Shown here: piece by piece, positions 62,714 to 64,000 of the stretch
How positions within the stretch are numbered: the first letter of the stretch is position 1
Layout: each line of letters starts with the position of its first letter
Source: Martelella alba
Lineage (GTDB): Bacteria > Pseudomonadota > Gammaproteobacteria > Enterobacterales > Enterobacteriaceae
DNA: 64,000 bases
Assembly (NCBI RefSeq): GCF_005217455.1
Contig: NZ_SZPQ01000014.1
Location: 62,001-126,000 of the forward strand
Direction: 5' to 3'
Program-made: the position numbers and the translations under genes
Notes under the pieces: model-generated
The model's input: only the letters and a program-made list of their open reading frames with translations
What the model was told of the DNA's origin: nothing
The model's database searches: none

Positions 62714-63583
62714 ATGCAATCTGAAGAACAACGTCTTATAGAAGGGCTGTTTCAGCGCTTAAAGCAGGCGGAACAGCAAAACGGCGCCCGGGATGCCGAC
62801 GCGGACCGGCAAATCAGGGAGTTTGTGCAGCAACAGCCTTCGGCGCCCTATTATATGGCGCAGTCCATGCTGATCCAGGAAGCCGCGCTGAAACGTCTGC
62901 ACGCCAGGATCCGTAACCTGGAAGAAGAAATGACGACATTGAAGAACAGCCAGCCGTCCAGCGGCGGGTTTCTCAGCAGCCTGTTCGGCGGCGGTAAAAA
63001 TTCACGCCCCGCCCCGGGCAACCACTGGAACGCGCCGGCGCAACCGGCTCAGCCGGTTGCGCCGGGTAACACCGGTTATGCCCAGACGCCACCCGGGTAT
63101 ACCGGCTATGCCCAACAGCCGGCCGCGCCCAGGGGCGGCGGTTTTATGGCCGGCGCGCTGCAAACCGCCGCCGGTGTGGCGGGCGGCGTGGTACTGGCCG
63201 ACATGCTGACCAGCATGTTCCACCATTCCCAGCCGCAGGACATTGTTAATATCATCGACCAGCAGCCTATGGATCCGGCCGCCGATCCGCTGACCAATCA
63301 GAATTTTGATGCCGACAACCTCAGCACGTTCAACGACGTCTCCGACAGCCGATTCCTTGATCAGAACAACGATGACTCCGGCAACACCGATTACGACAAC
63401 GGCGATGACAATGGCTTTGGCAATGCCGACAATTTTGGCAATGACGGTTTCGGCAATGACAATTTTGGCAACGACGGTTTTGGCAATGACAATTTTGGCA
63501 ACGACGGTTTTGGCAATGACGGTTTCGGCAACGACGATTTCGGCAACGATGACTTCGGCAACGACGACGACAGTTATATTTAA
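62714..63583 (+). CDS. DUF2076 family protein with FGNDx repeat tail
   Basis: A 289-residue protein. The chosen ATG gives MQSEEQRLIEGLFQRLKQAE with AAAGG eight bases before it. The first ~80 residues (helical, ending ALKRLHARIRNLEEEM) and the segment FLSSLFGGGKN match DUF2076, an uncharacterised family often described as a possible periplasmic sensor, though no signal peptide is visible here. A Pro/Gly/Tyr-rich linker follows, then a glycine- and alanine-rich hydrophobic stretch (FMAGALQTAAGVAGGVVLADML). The tail is very acidic and ends in ten FGNDx-type pentapeptides. Function is unknown. Confidence 0.85.
   Translation: MQSEEQRLIEGLFQRLKQAEQQNGARDADADRQIREFVQQQPSAPYYMAQSMLIQEAALKRLHARIRNLEEEMTTLKNSQPSSGGFLSSLFGGGKNSRPAPGNHWNAPAQPAQPVAPGNTGYAQTPPGYTGYAQQPAAPRGGGFMAGALQTAAGVAGGVVLADMLTSMFHHSQPQDIVNIIDQQPMDPAADPLTNQNFDADNLSTFNDVSDSRFLDQNNDDSGNTDYDNGDDNGFGNADNFGNDGFGNDNFGNDGFGNDNFGNDGFGNDGFGNDDFGNDDFGNDDDSYI
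63416..63568 (+). repeat. In-frame tandem repeat encoding FGNDx pentapeptides
   Basis: A 15-base unit of the form TTT GGC AAT GAC plus one variable codon (Gly, Asn or Asp) is repeated about ten times with silent differences. The first unit is FGNADN, one residue longer. The units encode a low-complexity, acidic tail. Confidence 0.85.
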
Positions 63584-63603
63584 CCCGCGTCGGTAACAAT
63601 ACG

Positions 63604-63634
63604 GCCGCGGCCGGGCTCTCTCCCCGGCCGCGGC
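63604..63634. terminator. Perfect GC-rich hairpin between convergent genes
   Basis: A twelve-base-pair perfect stem, GCCGCGGCCGGG paired with CCCGGCCGCGGC, with a seven-base loop. It sits between the DUF2076 gene and the convergent EF-G gene. It lacks a T-run on either strand, so it may act as a weak bidirectional terminator or RNA stabiliser. Confidence 0.5.
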
Positions 63635-63665
63635 GAAACGCGCGGTGTAAAAACGCGATCGGCCG

Positions 63666-64000
63666 CTATTTGCGACGGTGACTGATGACCTGTTCCGCCA
63701 CCGCTTTGGGCGCTTCGGCGTAGTGTTTGAACTCCATGGTATAGGTGGCGCGTCCCTGGGAAAGCGAGCGCAGCGTGGTGGAATAGCCGAACATTTCCGC
63801 CAGCGGCACTTCAGCGCGGATCACCTTAACGCCGGCCAGGTCTTCCATGCCCTGGACCATGCCCCGCCGAGAAGACAGATCCCCCATCACATTGCCCATG
63901 AACGCTTCCGGCGTTTCCACTTCCACCGCCATCATCGGCTCAAGCAATACCGGTTGCGCCTGACGCATTCCGTCTTTAAACGCCATGGACGCCGCCATCC
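63666..64000 (-). CDS. Elongation factor G paralogue, C-terminal part (cut by window edge)
   Basis: Only the last ~111 codons lie in the window. They form domain V and the end of domain IV of [44 protein letters not shown] and [28 protein letters not shown]. The sequence differs noticeably from E. coli FusA over the same part ([13 protein letters not shown] in place of MLKGQESEVTGVKI). It is also not next to rpsG or tufA, so it is probably a second EF-G (fusA2-like). The GTPase domain is outside the window. Confidence 0.85.
   Translation of the reverse strand, partial: MAASMAFKDGMRQAQPVLLEPMMAVEVETPEAFMGNVMGDLSSRRGMVQGMEDLAGVKVIRAEVPLAEMFGYSTTLRSLSQGRATYTMEFKHYAEAPKAVAEQVISHRRK

Noticed and set aside
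63416-63568. Repeats resembling a CRISPR array
   Set aside because: The units are 15-base, in frame, without spacers, and encode FGNDx pentapeptides inside a gene.

Overview
The window reads as a chromosomal segment of a gamma-proteobacterium of the order Enterobacterales. The backbone gene order is collinear with the E. coli K-12 stretch from clpP to aroL: clpP, tig, bolA, yajG, ampG, cyoABCDE, yajR, yajQ, panE, yajL, thiI, xseB, ispA, dxs, yajO, pgpA, thiL, nusB, ribE, ribD, nrdR, yajI, secF, secD, yajC, tgt, queA, acpH, proY, brnQ, phoR, phoB, sbcD, sbcC, rdgC, ppnP, yaiA, aroL. High but not extreme G+C, a large effector-like gene, an inverse-autotransporter barrel and a dispersed intergenic repeat suggest a Sodalis-like or related Pectobacteriaceae-type genome. 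That placement is inference from gene content, not a database result.

Layout. 1-3684: proteostasis and stress genes (clpP end, tig, bolA, lipoprotein yajG). 3781-10591: muropeptide permease ampG, then the cytochrome bo3 operon with a clear promoter and terminator. 10855-17068: yajR followed by an accessory insertion holding a 1255-residue putative ADP-ribosyltransferase toxin and a small AT-rich ORF. 17069-24006: yajQ, panE-yajL, thiI, and xseB-ispA-dxs (isoprenoid and thiamine precursor supply). 24094-28834: a second accessory block with a barrel-only inverse autotransporter, a divergent SDR/AraC pair and a DAACS-family symporter. 29138-41449: yajO, then the pgpA-thiL-nusB-ribE-ribD-nrdR cluster (read leftward), yajI, and the queA-tgt-yajC-secD-secF cluster, then acpH. 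41551-42341: a 2-Cys peroxiredoxin behind a good OxyR site, where E. coli carries malZ. 42469-52987: proY, brnQ, phoBR with a Pho box, and sbcDC. 53024-64000: a membrane coiled-coil protein, rdgC, ppnP, an IclR regulator, yaiA, aroL, a Rieske-FAD oxidoreductase, a YhjX-type transporter, QueH, a DUF2076 protein with a pentapeptide-repeat tail, and the 3' end of an EF-G paralogue.

Compared with the E. coli order, yajD, tsx, malZ, mak, araJ and aroM are missing. Accessory genes sit at or near several of these junctions. The strongest candidate for an undescribed system is the large toxin at 12229-15996. Its last ~160 residues carry an R-S-ExE pattern like that of mono-ADP-ribosyltransferases. 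It starts with a TTG preceded by a good ribosome-binding site, converges on yajR with nine bases between stops, and is divergent from a small AT-rich ORF that also has a strong Shine-Dalgarno sequence.
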